From assembly GCA_012064415.1 (NCBI GenBank), contig SSNU01000042.1, forward strand, positions 467,822 through 531,821: a stretch of 64,000 bases of DNA, given 5' to 3'. The notes under the pieces are model-generated. The model searched no databases and had not been told where the DNA came from. It saw only the letters and a list, made by a program, of their open reading frames with translations. Positions 46,980-59,000 of the stretch are shown piece after piece (positions within the stretch are counted from its first letter, which is position 1; each line of letters begins with the position of its first letter). The translations under genes were made by a program, and so were the position numbers. This DNA is from Gyrodactylus bullatarudis. Its lineage: Eukaryota > Platyhelminthes > Monogenea > Gyrodactylidea > Gyrodactylidae.

Positions 46980-47504
46980 ATTACGACAAGTATCTTGCTG
47001 ATTACAAACTAAGTAATAATTATGGCAAAACTATTATTCAATGCGCTAATCAAGGCTTGAAATTTTGAAGGCTATGCAATTTCTATATTCTTGTATTGAC
47101 ACTGGGATTCTTTCTACGAACTACGTATAGTATTAATTCTAATATAATCAGTACAACCAAGAGACTACAGAATAATTTATTAATCTTCCTTTGATTTGTT
47201 AAGCACCAAACAATCTTAAATTATAATGAAATATTTCTTTCTAAAAAAGATTTCACTGGTATTCACAGTTTAGGCAAAATGAGATATATATAGATAAGTA
47301 TATCTTTTACAAGAATTTTTTAATGAATCTGTTTGAATATTGTAGATAGAATAAAATAAATACTTGATGATGTATCTGAAAAACATATAAAGTCTAAAAT
47401 TATATCATCATCAGATATTTTCTATTCCATACATTCAATATAATGAATAGTCAGATTCACGTATTTATGTATTGAATTTTATTTAGTTTTGTTTTCCATT
47501 CTAG

Positions 47505-49042
47505 CCTCCAGAGGTGAACGAATTACTTTGAATTTCATCTTTTAGGTTGAACAGCAAAACCTAGGAACGAATGTAAAATGTATTTCAATATTTTTATCTT
47601 TTAGGATGTAGAAATGATTGCTCCAGTAAGTTACTAAATTTCGATGATTTTGATAAACATGCAATTAAATTCTTCTTTTCAAGGAAGAGGTCCCCATGGA
47701 GCAGGTAGGAAGCATCTGATTTGTTTACTTCTGAAGGAACCTGCCAGTACACCTGGAATTGTGAGAATGATTTGATGCAATAATTAAAATTTCAAGCCAG
47801 AGGATGTCGAAATGGAGTCGAATGATGTAATTATTTTTTATCGTTTAATAAACAGCATGAAGAATCTTATTCTTTTGTAATTTACAGATAATATTATTCT
47901 GAATATTTCTTTTTGATCATGTATATCAGGGCGTCGAAAATGAAGATCCAAGCGTAAGATAATTAATACAAACATGTTCATTTCAAGCATGTGTGAATAA
48001 GAGAATATGATTAGAAATTATTCACGAGCAAATATGTTGATATCTAACATTTTTTTATTTCCAGGTTATCAATCAAGTTGAACAGATCTCGGTCAAATCA
48101 TCGGAACCCATAAAGTCTGATAGCTCACAAACTCAAGTGCAAAGTTCCTTATCAAAATCTGAAACTAAAGTAGAAATTAATCGAAGCGAGCCTGACAAAG
48201 AATCCTCTAAAAAGATTACATTGAAAAATCCTTTCAAGCATGATGATTCGAAAAAAGAAAAACCAGAAAATTCAACAAAGGTTGATTTAACAAAGAAAGA
48301 ACCAGAACAAGTGGGGAAAAATTCACAAGAGGAAAGCTTAAATACAGAAAAAGATAGTGTGAAAATACCTAAAACAAATGAAAATAAATCAACTGTCACT
48401 ACAACGGTTACAACAGAAACGACCATCATTAAGAAATCTAAAGAAAAAGAAAGTCCGACATCCGAAGAAGAAGAAGAGGAAGAAGAAATGCCACCAGAGA
48501 AAGAAGAGTCAGAGTCAGAAGAGGAAAAAGGAGATCCTCAAGTCACTAAGAGGGACAAAGACGAAGGAGTAGAAGAGGAAATTGTAAAAACTAAGGTAAC
48601 AGAAATAGTTAAAACCACCAAAGAAACTATTATCGAAGAGAACTCAATGCAGGATGTGGAGGAATCAGATAATTCTCAGACTGAGGTATTAGAACAAACC
48701 GTAAATGTTAAGCAAGTGAGCTTTATAGAACCGGAAATATTCGAAAAGGTAGTAGATGAAGAAATAGAAGATGAAGAAATTGTCGTCATTCCATTCGAAG
48801 ATGAGTCCGATGAAGATAATCCCGAAGAAGAAGAAACTAACGAAGATGACACAGAAGAAGAGAATGAGAATATCAATATGAGTGAAACCAATGCATCGTA
48901 TAAATTTGCAGATAATGTGAAACCCATTCATTTTTACTTTGAAGCCCCACCAGAAAAGGAGAAGAAGAAAAAGTCTTTTCGATTCCCGCATAAGAACTTC
49001 CCTGGAGTGAGTAGAAAAATTAAAAAATTTAACTATACTTAA
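47505..49042 (+). CDS. Lys/Glu-rich disordered protein with phase-0 micro-exons
   Basis: Micro-exons bounded by good splice sites: 47505-47513 (PPE), 47546-47572 (VEQQNLGTN), 47605-47625 (DVEMIAP), 47684-47704 (EEVPMEQ), 47797-47826 (PEDVEMESND) and 47930-47953 (GVENEDPS). A large exon from 48065 follows (VINQVEQISVK...). All lengths are multiples of three and phase 0. The large exon encodes about 320 residues with runs such as SEEEEEEEEMPPEKEESESE and a basic end KEKKKKSFRFPHKNFPG. The frame either stops at 49042 or splices at GGA|GTGAGT (about 49011) to exons farther on. No start exon was found. No domain was recognised; a cytoskeletal or nuclear disordered protein is possible. Confidence 0.6.
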
Positions 49043-50820
49043 ATAATCACTCTTGACATGCGATTGAGTCTTTTTTGTGGAAATAATATTCCTTGGTTCT
49101 TATTGGTCCATAATTACTCGTATATTACTGGTCCAAATTTAGGACAGAAATTGTATATACTCTGTATATAATATATACTATATATTATACATATATTAAA
49201 CAGTTATCCTTCGGGTACGGCATATGCATAAAACCCCACTCTAATTATTTTTGTGTAAATTTTCCACATATTTTCAACTGTTTATGATTTTGAATAAAAG
49301 TTTATTTTTATAAGAATATTCATTGAAATTATAAATTAGCAAAAACAGATTTGTTAAAACATGTTAAATATGGGGTGGCAGGATTTTGTTCTATAAAAAG
49401 TGTTTGTGTAACCCATTCTATGATCATTGTGATAGTAGGTACCTTTGTGTGAGTAGAAACCCCTATTTTATGTAAAAGGAGGAGAACAGTGTGACAGCTT
49501 TGATTGACGTATTGGTATTCAGACCTATGTACATTGTACAAATGGTCAACCCCACGCCAAACATGGGGTGAGGTTATGGGATTGGGAAAACTAAAATCAG
49601 TTTCTCGCAAAAATTTATCGGAAATTTTATTTTCAATTTCCCCCAGTGTTATTTTGCAAAATTGTACATACTGTAAAAAATAGATCCAATAAAGAGAGAC
49701 ACTTTATTTCGGCATCCAATACATTGGTGCTTCCATTCGTCAGCTAGTTATTTAGGGACCATAATTCCATCAGGACATTTGCCACAGCGTACTGGACAGA
49801 GTTTGATAAGGCTATGTCTCATAGCTTCTTCATTTGATGAAACGAAAAGTTCAGGTGCAGTTATCATTGGGAAATGAACTGGTTATTTCTTGATGAATTG
49901 ATATAGGGGTTTGGTTAAGATAATTACCTGATGAGCTAACGAATAAGAACGCTTTATTATGTCACCAGGGTGAATCAAAAGATTCTATAAATCACAAGGT
50001 GTTTTTACTTTTAAGGCTCAGTTGGTTTTTTTCTGAGTTTATTTTGGGTAGGTATAATAAGCTTATTAGAAAGGAATTGATCAGGCTCGGTTGGATTTTT
50101 AGTGATATAAGGTTCGACATTGTTTTTATTCAAGTTGAATAGGTTATTAAAAAAGGATTGATCATATACACTGTGGAGTCGACAGTGTATAATAATGAAA
50201 AAATAAGTAGCCTAATTGACCCAGCAACATTCATGGTAGACGTTCACACCCAGCAACATTCATAATATTTAAAGGCTTGTGATTTCAATGATGAATTCTT
50301 ATTCATTTTCTAAAACGACTAAAAATACGGTTTAAATTACTGAAACAAGAATTCAGAAATAATACTAAAATATACCTGACAATCATTTTCTACATTTTCC
50401 AAAATAGAAATATAAAAATTATACCATCGTGTAGAGCATGAAATTTTACATCTAATAGCATTTTAAATTTCTTGGTTATCACTTTTAGAATCAGAATTAT
50501 TCAACTTTAAGTTTCTTGACACAATCAATTCCTTGGGTATGAATAACGTCCGTAACCCCCCTCTATTATATATATATTCCTGCATATACCGATCTATTCC
50601 ATCTCTACCCTCGGGACTTTTTGTCCGGCGGTGTGAACCTCTACCGATTATTCATCTAAAATAATCTAGAATCTAAGAAATCGAATTTTAGCCATATTTT
50701 ATCGAATAGTAGCTTGAAAATTTCTATGCTGAAAATAATGGTACGAAATTTATGTCTGATTGACTGCTGCTTCTGCTATTTTTGAGAGAAAATTCGAAAT
50801 AGAAATTAATTAGAATAAAA
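49043..50820. other. Spacer with dispersed-repeat debris
   Basis: AT-rich. A minus-strand frame at 49329-49610 contains HTKVPTITMIIEWVTQTLFI, a diverged copy of the internal frame of the TIR element at 41.6 kb. Otherwise no gene was recognised. Confidence 0.45.
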
Positions 50821-50822
50821 GA

Positions 50823-51060
50823 TTGAGATCATCTACAAAATTTCATCAACCTATTGAAAAAATTGAGATTCTGGTAGCAATATATATTGGCAACCTTGGG
50901 AAATTTGTAGGAGGAATGTTGATTTTGATTGGCCGACAAATACTCATCAGATTTGGGGTCGAAATTGTTCATGGTGGTGGTGTCAACTTTACAAGAAAAG
51001 ATTTTCATTATTTTCAATCTAATGTTGAACGTACGAGTTTTAATCAAGAAAGATAATTAC
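50823..51060 (-). repeat. Inverted copy of the 41.5-kb element arm
   Basis: Read on the minus strand, this segment matches 41440-41600 with moderate divergence: GTATTTGTC(A/G)GCCAATCA, then GCTACCAGAATCTC, then AATAGGTTxATxAAATTTTG. It is a second partial copy of the TIR element in opposite orientation. Confidence 0.55.
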
Positions 51061-51539
51061 AGGTTAATCGAATGGCTAGTTATAATTATAGACCACAATG
51101 TTCTTCACATTGTACCATGTACAATGTATGACTAATGTAGAAAATGGATAATGATTTCTTCCTGATTAATCCTTTCTTAATTTCTTCATCCTTCCACTAT
51201 ATTACAAATTTGAGGACCACTAACTTTAGTTAGCCATAACTTTCTTATAAATAAAGATAAAAACACAATTTTTTCAACACATAATCCCAAAGAAGATTTT
51301 TACATTTTTTCATAATATATTTTCAGCTACATTTCTTTTTCGAAGAAAAATACATTTTTTCTTGAAAAACTAGGGTGTGCCATTCTCCAAATGCCAAACC
51401 TGGGGGACAACTATATCTCCTTTTTTATATAATTCCAAATTTAAGTGATTTTGATAGACAACAAGAATTACTAATTCATAAAATTAGCATAAGGATAAAC
51501 AAAACATTCAGATTATCCCGAGGGATAAATTCTATTTCA

Positions 51540-51872
51540 ATCTACTAATTCTGACTTCTTTAACAATCACTATAATTAGTATAATCCTTGCTTTTTAAGA
51601 AATACTACACCTTTTTCTCCCCGTTCTTTTTCTACGGATAGATCGATACAAGCTAGAAGATAACATTGTCAGATAGCAAGCGAACAATGTTTGAGTAAAT
51701 CTATGCCTGAAGAACTACTTGGTTCAATATTATGATTAATTATAGTTACTTTTAACTCAACAAAATATGTGGAGAATGGAAATATTTTATCTAAACAGAA
51801 GTAATTAAGGTGTTCCATTTGCCAAACTTTTTTTCACACGAGCTGTGTTACTTTACAGAGCTTTTATCTATA
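51540..51872 (+). repeat. Diverged copies of the 43.4-kb repeat and a TIR end
   Basis: 51540-51740 resembles the right arm of the inverted repeat at 43.4 kb (AAGAAATACTACACCT, CGTTCTTTTTCTACGGATAG, then GATAGCAAGCGAACAA). 51832-51872 resembles the right terminus of the 41.4-42.1 kb element (TTTTCACACGAGCTGTGTTA, then GAGCTTTTATCTAT). Confidence 0.5.
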
Positions 51873-52683
51873 TTAATTATTGCGAACAATTAACTAATTT
51901 TGGTATGATTGATAGATACATGCATATTCGATTCGAAAATTTCAAGACTTGATGTCTGTACCATTGTTATCTTTTAATAAAATCCTCTTGTCAAGACTAA
52001 CGATTCCGTGAGTAATATTTATTTTTAAATGCATCTAAAATATAACAAGTTGCAACCAGTTTTCCCTCAAAGATTTGGATGAAGATATGGATTTCAATCT
52101 GATGGATAAATCTAATGAAAACTTTGTTAGTCGAGACTACTTCTTCAAGTGCATAAGTGATTCCGTACGTTCAATTAGTTGAGTGTAATTTGTTGATTTT
52201 AGGAATCATTGAATAATTTTGTGGAAATATTAGTCAAGATTAAAGATTCAAATTTCTTTGCAAAAGTGATCTCAACTCATCGTACTGATTTGGAACGTCA
52301 ACCTTATGCTATGCGTATGGAACTATTAGAATATGTCGAATTTGTAAAGATTGAATCGAAAGAAGCGTAAGGTTCCTATATTCTCTTGTATCAAAATTTA
52401 TACTGTTTTTCTTTAATTTTTCATATTTTTTCCCTCTCAATGTATATTTAAGGTAGTCTACGTAATACGTACATAGCAGCCTGGTTTACAGTGTTTCACG
52501 TAACTAACCGTTTTAACACACCTTTTCTTTATTTTCTATATTCTATTATTTCTCAGAATAGCATGGAAAAGGTATTTAGAATACAGATAAAAGCTCCAAT
52601 TCATTACTCGTTTGGGATATAAATCAAATCGTTCATCTTTTGTGGAAAATAATGCCGAGCTTCTTCTAGAATATTTTCTAATG

Positions 52684-53308
52684 ACGAAGGTAACTTCATA
52701 AGGAATTAGAAGTCAAGTGAATATTTAGTGATTAAGCTTATATTTCACCGGATCTCATCAGACTATTACACCGGCTTGATATTTATATTAAATTTTTGAG
52801 CATATGAAAATTCCTCTTATTGGTTCAAATGGGTTTTAGGGATAAAACATAGGGGGTGAGATTGATTTGATTACTAACTTCAGTTAGCTTCTCCTGGTTT
52901 GAGAATGTTTCGATTTGAGAATGGAAGTGCAAACCAGGAGAAGCTAACTGAAGTTAGTAATCAAATCAATTCACAGCCTGTAATTAATGCTAGTACAGAG
53001 AAACCTCCCTCCCCAACAACACAAAAAGAGGGAGAAAACGAAAAAGATACAGTGGGCAATTATCGATGGATGAATTCGTGAAGAGAAGATAACTCAATCA
53101 ACCCTGGAGACTATTACAATTTTAATCAACTCTCACCCCCTATGTTTTATCCCTAAAACCCATTTGAACCAATAAGAGGAATTTTCATATGCTCAAAAAT
53201 TTAATATAAATATCAAGCCGGTGTAATAGTCTGATGAGATCCGGTGAAATATAAGCTTAATCACTAAATATTCACTTGACTTCTAATTCCTTATGAAGTT
53301 ACCTTCGT
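52684..53308. mobile_element. Nested fold-back element with 178-bp matching arms
   Basis: Outer arms 52684-52861 and 53131-53308 are reverse complements with no mismatch seen by eye. Inside, 52861-52900 and 52931-52970 form a second, 40-bp inverted repeat around a 30-bp loop. 52971-53130 is unique and contains an open frame (EKPPSPTTQKEGENEKDTV, then MNS and stop). No transposase is present. It is inserted in an intron of the pseudokinase gene. Confidence 0.85.
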
Positions 53309-53349
53309 GATTAAAAAATCGTTCATCGTTTTCTACCTCACTTTTCTTC

Positions 53350-53440
53350 TCCTAAGCTTGATTCTGATTGGTCAAAACTTTAATAATTCCATTCACAAGC
53401 ATGAGTAAAGTTTTGACGAATCAGAACCAAGCTTAGGAGA
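53350..53440. repeat. Short hairpin-forming inverted repeat
   Basis: TCCTAAGCTTGATTCTGATT, then GGTCAAAACTTTA, is mirrored about 30 nt later by TAAAGTTTTGACGAATCAGA, then ACCAAGCTTAGGA. It adjoins the fold-back element. Confidence 0.7.
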
Positions 53441-53467
53441 ATACTATTAAGACCAATGAGGTTTAAG

Positions 53468-53532
53468 ACGACGTACAATTTAATCTATTTCCCAAACGAG
53501 CAATGAATCCGTATCTGTACCTGTAAAGTCAA
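53468..53532 (-). pseudogene. Inverted copy of a pseudokinase exon
   Basis: The minus strand reads RYGFIARLGNRLNCTSS and then a stop. It is homologous to LQFITRLGYKSNRSS of the plus-strand exon at 52.6 kb but lacks that exon's preceding stop. Together they flank the fold-back element as a diverged inverted duplication. Confidence 0.5.
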
Positions 53533-53877
53533 TCTTTAACCTTTCTCATGAGTTTAGAAGCCAATAGAATATTTCTGATAAAGTTCGACAATATTATTGT
53601 AATAAAAGTATGTAGAATATCTCTCGTTGAAATGATACAAAGATGATAAATGTTTTTATGAAGTTTTAAGATTCCTTAATGTTTTTTTATTTAACAATAT
53701 ATATATACGAATGGTTATAATATTTCATGTATATTACAGTTTTTGGTTTTTTTCTTAGACGATTGAAATTTTACATGAAGCTATTAATATTACTTGAGGA
53801 GTTATCAAAACACGGAATCGCACATCTCAACTTTCAGCCAAAAAATATTATGCAAACAAAAAAAGGAGTTTTCAAGG

Positions 53878-55378
53878 TGAGTTAATTTAAACAGTCCCAT
53901 TGCTGCATATTTCGCAATATTGCAATGAAAAGAATTTGTTTTATTAAACTTTTCCATTTTAATTGTTTTAACATTGATTTACCAAACAACTGCTTCATAA
54001 GTTTTAGCGTCTTCTCTGAGTGGTTAATTCATGGGACACATATAATTGTAGTGTAATAATCGGTTGTATATATATGTTACAGCTAATATGTCAAATCATT
54101 TATTCACAATTTTTTCGACTTTAAGCTTTAATAACTTTGTCGAGATGATATTAAAATCATAAATGAACTAAGAATATAAAAAATCAAAATGGAACCCAAA
54201 AAGTCTTGTAATAGAAAATTTTACTTGAAAGATCATTTTTGGGAGTTAAATGTCAAAAAATCAAAACTTTGGCTCTATTATATCTAAGAAATCATATCTT
54301 TCAAAAATTTGAACTGAACTTGAAATTGTTTGAATGGAAATTACCCAGCTGACTCAACTTTTGATTTTGCATCGAGCACTATTTTTCTCAAGTTTTGCTT
54401 AAGTTAAGCCCAATATTTGCTAAAAATTTGACATTTTTCTGATAAAAAAGCTAATTCACGAAAAAAGTTTATTTTTATTTAACGCCCAAGTAATAAGGTA
54501 TTAGTATTGAGTAAGTTAAAATCTTACTGTCTGACTCTTGGTTTTTCTATTTGCCTAGTAGAAGCGACATTGACGCGTATCTTTTCATTAATTATACAAA
54601 TGCTTCGGGTCACATATTCATAATTATCGGTAATAAGCATCAGCTGTTATTAATTCGGTAGCATTATTTGAAAAAAAGTATGCATTCATATAATAATAAT
54701 TATAATTATTATTATGGTGTCATATGAAATGTAGTTAATTAATTCGAACGAAATCTATTATTGGGTAATTAGGGATCATTAACGTAACTTTTACAAGTAA
54801 ATAACAATTCTATAAAAAAAAGATAATCTAACCAAAATCTCATATGCTACGAAGAGTCTTTGTCGAAGACTGTGGCCACTTTTTAAATATTGTATAATTT
54901 AAGTTTTCATGATAAGAATACAGGGTATGTTTTCGCCATATAGATTGTATCACAGTAAATACTGATTCTAAGGCAAATCAAAAATATATAAACTTCTCGA
55001 TAATAAGTAATTTATGAGCAGAGTGTTCCTTCTGACAGCTCCTCCTCTCGCTCATAATTCGAAGATGAAACAAAACTATGAAATGGACAAATGAAAGGCC
55101 TCAGAATAGCTGCATTGCATCAGTATATAAATGAAGAATCCCGTCGAAAAATAACGTTCATTACTCAAATATACGCTTCTTTTCTCTAAAATTCCTCATA
55201 AGTTTAGAATCAAACGAAAATATTTCATTTTTTGGCTCATTCTCAACGACGAATGTAAGAGGAATCATATTTCTATCTCTCATTAAGTAATGCAACTTGT
55301 CATTTCATTAATATTATGATTATATCTTGCGAATAATCTGTTAAGATATATTTATTTACAAGTATTCTTTCCTTTAGC
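53878..55378 (+). other. 1.5-kb intron with repeat debris
   Basis: An AT-rich intron of the pseudokinase gene. A copy of the 45.24-45.43 kb segment (a decayed Gly-loop exon on the minus strand plus flank, including AATATACGCTT and TTTTCTCTAAA) lies at about 55030-55225. ATAATAATTATAATTATTAT near 54700 is a near-perfect palindrome. Confidence 0.5.
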
Positions 55379-56010
55379 TAATTGGATTTCGGGGTGCAAT
55401 AGAATTTGGTAAACCGTTAATGTTGACAAATATGAATGATTACCTACCAAATTATGAGTTTGAGAATCGAGGAAATCTGAACGCTGATAATTCAGTGGAT
55501 GTATTTTCGTTTGGTACTTTGCTTTTTATGGTGTTGACCTTTACCAAGTATACTAAACTCAAAGAACCATACCTAAATCAACTGAAGGAAAAAAATGATA
55601 AGGATGAATTTGAATTTATTCTATCAATGTTGAAGAAAGACCCCAAAGAGAGATTAGGTGCCGGAAATAAAGTTGACGAGATAATTGAACACAAATTCAT
55701 TGGCAAAGAAAACTATGAAAAATTCAAAAAAAAGGTAATTTCATATTTATTGTTACATTATTTTCAGAATCTGAGATTAGCTAAATAAAGTTGCTATTCT
55801 TTTTATCTGTTTATTTTGAGAGTATTCTAATTTCTAATATTATCTGAGACAATCTCAATATATTCTGAAAACGTTTGTATTATTCTGTACTCTTATCTGA
55901 GACATTTATGAAAAAAAGTATATATTTTCAGGAGATCAAAACAAATCTTTATTTATATCATTCGAATACTTTATACAAATTAAAAATTTTCAGATCAGCA
56001 TTATTCATTG

Positions 56011-59000
56011 CTAAACTTTAGTCTTTATCTCTTCCAGTGGAACACTGAGCGCTTTAAATATGTCAATGAGACGACATTGAATAGTATTCAAAAATTCAAT
56101 AACATCTTTACATTTACTGTTGATAGTTTCAGGGATTAGAGCTGAATTATCAAAAAGGTCCTCCCCGTGTAGGCAGTTGGACATTTTTGTATTGAAAGAT
56201 GAATCCATGCCCAAAACCTGCTTAACAGAGCGCATTTGAGAATTTTGAGATGTGGTAATCCATTTATGGAGCTGTTCAAGATAACGATGGGCAAACTCGT
56301 TGCGAATCTTTTGAGATTTATATAGAAGACAATGAAAATTGTCCAGACATAATTTGAATTTCCATTGGTTGTAAGGATTTTGAAGACTTTCCATTGTATA
56401 ATACAAAGGTTCTGTTATCATTTTGAGGAAAACTTCCCGATTACCTAAAAAATCAAGAAATATATGAAATATTTGGGGGTTTCAACTTGGTTAGACTTAC
56501 TTGCGCCACTAGAGATCATTGATTTGATGGATTTATGAAATGACAAATTCCTGAGTATGACCAGCATAAGACACTTGACACCTTCTGAAGCAGACCCAAC
56601 CATCTCGTAATAATCCATAAATACCTCCAAAAACTCTAAAACGATAAAAAATCATATTTCAATGATAATTCCTCATTCAAATTAGAAAAATCAGAGATAA
56701 TCTCAAACTCACTAGGAGTATCAAGGATTATGTCTTGTCCATGCTGAGTATAGGTAAGGTTTAACAATAACCGCAGCCAGAGAATAAAGTTGTTGAGGAC
56801 AGTCTTTGATTTGACCCCCTGAAGATTGGATATTTTTGTGAAATAAAACAAAAATTTAGTTTTGATCAGAGCATTTCGAGCTTCCTTGTGACAGACACCA
56901 TTGGCCAAAATCAAAAATGAAAGACGCGTTATAAGATACTGGACAGATGATGGAACCTTGTTAGAAGTCTGAATTTCCCCTGTTGTTATATCGACAGTTG
57001 TGGGACTGTGGTCGAGAGAACCCATCATCTTTACAATCGTAGGCACATACACCCGATCTTTTCCAGAACTAGAATTCCAATTTAAATAATTTATATGATG
57101 ATAATAAGGGTCTTTTTAAATAACTCACATGTGCTTTTCATTATTCAAGTTGACAAAAGCAGGGTATATCAGCAGTTCACATATGGAATGGATTAGAGTA
57201 ACTTTGGACATTATGAACGACACTTGGTTCTTGATGCCTGGTGTATTTTTTACGCCAGCACCCATTCGAATGTTGTTGAAGTTTGAATCATGTTCTATTT
57301 GGTCATTTTGTTCAATATTTGCATGATTGTTATTAGCATCATCGCATGAATGAATTAGATTCTCATTCAGTTTAAATAATAAATCTGTCCTTGCTGTAAA
57401 CTCTCGAAGAGCGACACGAACATTCGCTGTTATTGTCAATAAACATTTGAGTATCGAGGGTATTATTTTGTAACTCTCTTCTAATTGGCCAAGAGCAGTT
57501 AACCATGCGTGTTTGAGGAACTAAAGAGAATATTATTTCACAAAAAGTTGGTTTCCTATATAAAAAATACTACATACATGGAAAAGATTTGTTTTTTTAG
57601 TTTCATTCAGATATTCAACTGGATTGTTGTGTATAATGTTGGTGATGATTCCGAGTTTTGAAATGAGGCGATTGGAAAAAGACTTTTTCCAATAATCATT
57701 GAGACTTGATCTCTGTGGGCCTTTTCGTATGCAGCCTCCGTCGCCGCAGTTATTCTTGGGTAATTGTTTTTTTGTTATTATCGACATCATTTGGCAACAA
57801 TCGTATATTACCAACTCGAGGAAATTTGCTGTGATATTAACATGAGTAATTTATGATTTGGATTTTTGATTAGAGTAACATAAAACTTACACTGTAGAGA
57901 CATTTCCTTCGCAATAGGAGAAGAGGCAGTCAAAATTTTGAGGAGATCATGAATAACTGTCGACAGATTTGTTGGCAGCATGATAACATCTTGAATAACC
58001 GACAATTGTTGAGAGTTGGAAACATCTCCACAATTCTGCAAAAAATCCTCCTCGATTCGCTTTCCACGCAACGATATCCGGGCAATACAGAGGAGCATTT
58101 GGTAGAACTCCCGGAAATCTTTTTCTGGTATTGCATTAACAAGAGGGTTGCCCCCTTTATAATTTAGATTGAAATTGTCATTGTGAATTAGGAGTAGAAT
58201 GGACAACAATGAAAGAGACTTGTGGAGATAGAGAAAGTTGTCAAAGTGTTCCTTGCAGGCGCTAACCTTCAAGCATCTTTCATACTCATTACGAGCCTGA
58301 TTGTTAGATAGGACGTTGAAATATGTCCTCAAAAGTTCAACAAGATTATGAAACCACTCCTTACATCTTGTAGTAAAAGATCGAATTGTTATACGAATGC
58401 TGGCCCGAAGGACCTGACTCTCTTCTTCGGTTAATTTAATATTGGGAACATTTTCATTGCTTGTGCCAGCTCCGTGTAAAAGATGTTGTGCAATTCGAAT
58501 TATGGTACTTTCCAAGTTGATAATGTTCAAGACAAAGTCTTTCATAATTTTCTTTTCATAGTCCTTATTGATTGTAATGATGCGTAGGAGACGTTGTTGA
58601 AGCCGGAAATTACTCAGAAATCTATTTAGGAAACTCAGCAATTCTTTTTTCAGGCCAGCCTTGTAGACAATATGAATTTGCTTCAAGTTAAGAATGATGA
58701 TCGAGTTTTGAAGGTTGATTTGTTCGAGGAAGAGGGATAACTCAACCAGAGGACGATACGATTTCAACTGAGAATTATCATAGAGAATTTTGATCAATTC
58801 GGATGAAATGAAGGAAATGAGAACGCAATTGATGGAGGCTTTTTTAATCTTGGAATTTTCGCTACGACACATTTCCAAATCTTCTACTGTGTGTACTGGG
58901 TCATAATCGAGGAATTCGTGTAATGTATAAACCCAGGATGCCAAAAGATCGTGCGTGAAAATGAATTCATTGATGGGATAACTAATGGTGGGTCTAAACT

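Larger units (their letters stand above)
52073..55787 (+). pseudogene. Pseudokinase gene or pseudogene, catalytic residues lost
   Basis: Exons seen: 52073-52164, 52203-52366 (FFAKVIST with a strand-3 Lys; helix C MRMELLEYV with Glu), 52557 to about 52690 (FITRLGY, then AELLLEYFLMTK, with a TAA at 52588-52590 in the same frame), 53758-53877 (ILLEELSKHGIAHLNFQPKN), 55379-55734 (KLIGFRGAIEF, VDVFSFGTLLFMVLT, LKKDPKERLGAGNKVDEII) and a last short exon NLRLAK. The order follows a protein kinase domain, but HRDxKxxN is HLNxQxxN and DFG is GFR, so catalysis is not expected. The in-frame stop suggests a decaying gene unless an unusual splice removes it. A fold-back element lies between the third and fourth exons. 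Its 5' end could join the Lys/Glu-rich gene; not shown. Confidence 0.6.

Noticed and set aside
52899..53081. Independent small gene inside the fold-back element
   Set aside because: The frame starts within the inner inverted repeat and lacks splice or promoter support; kept only as a possible captured exon.
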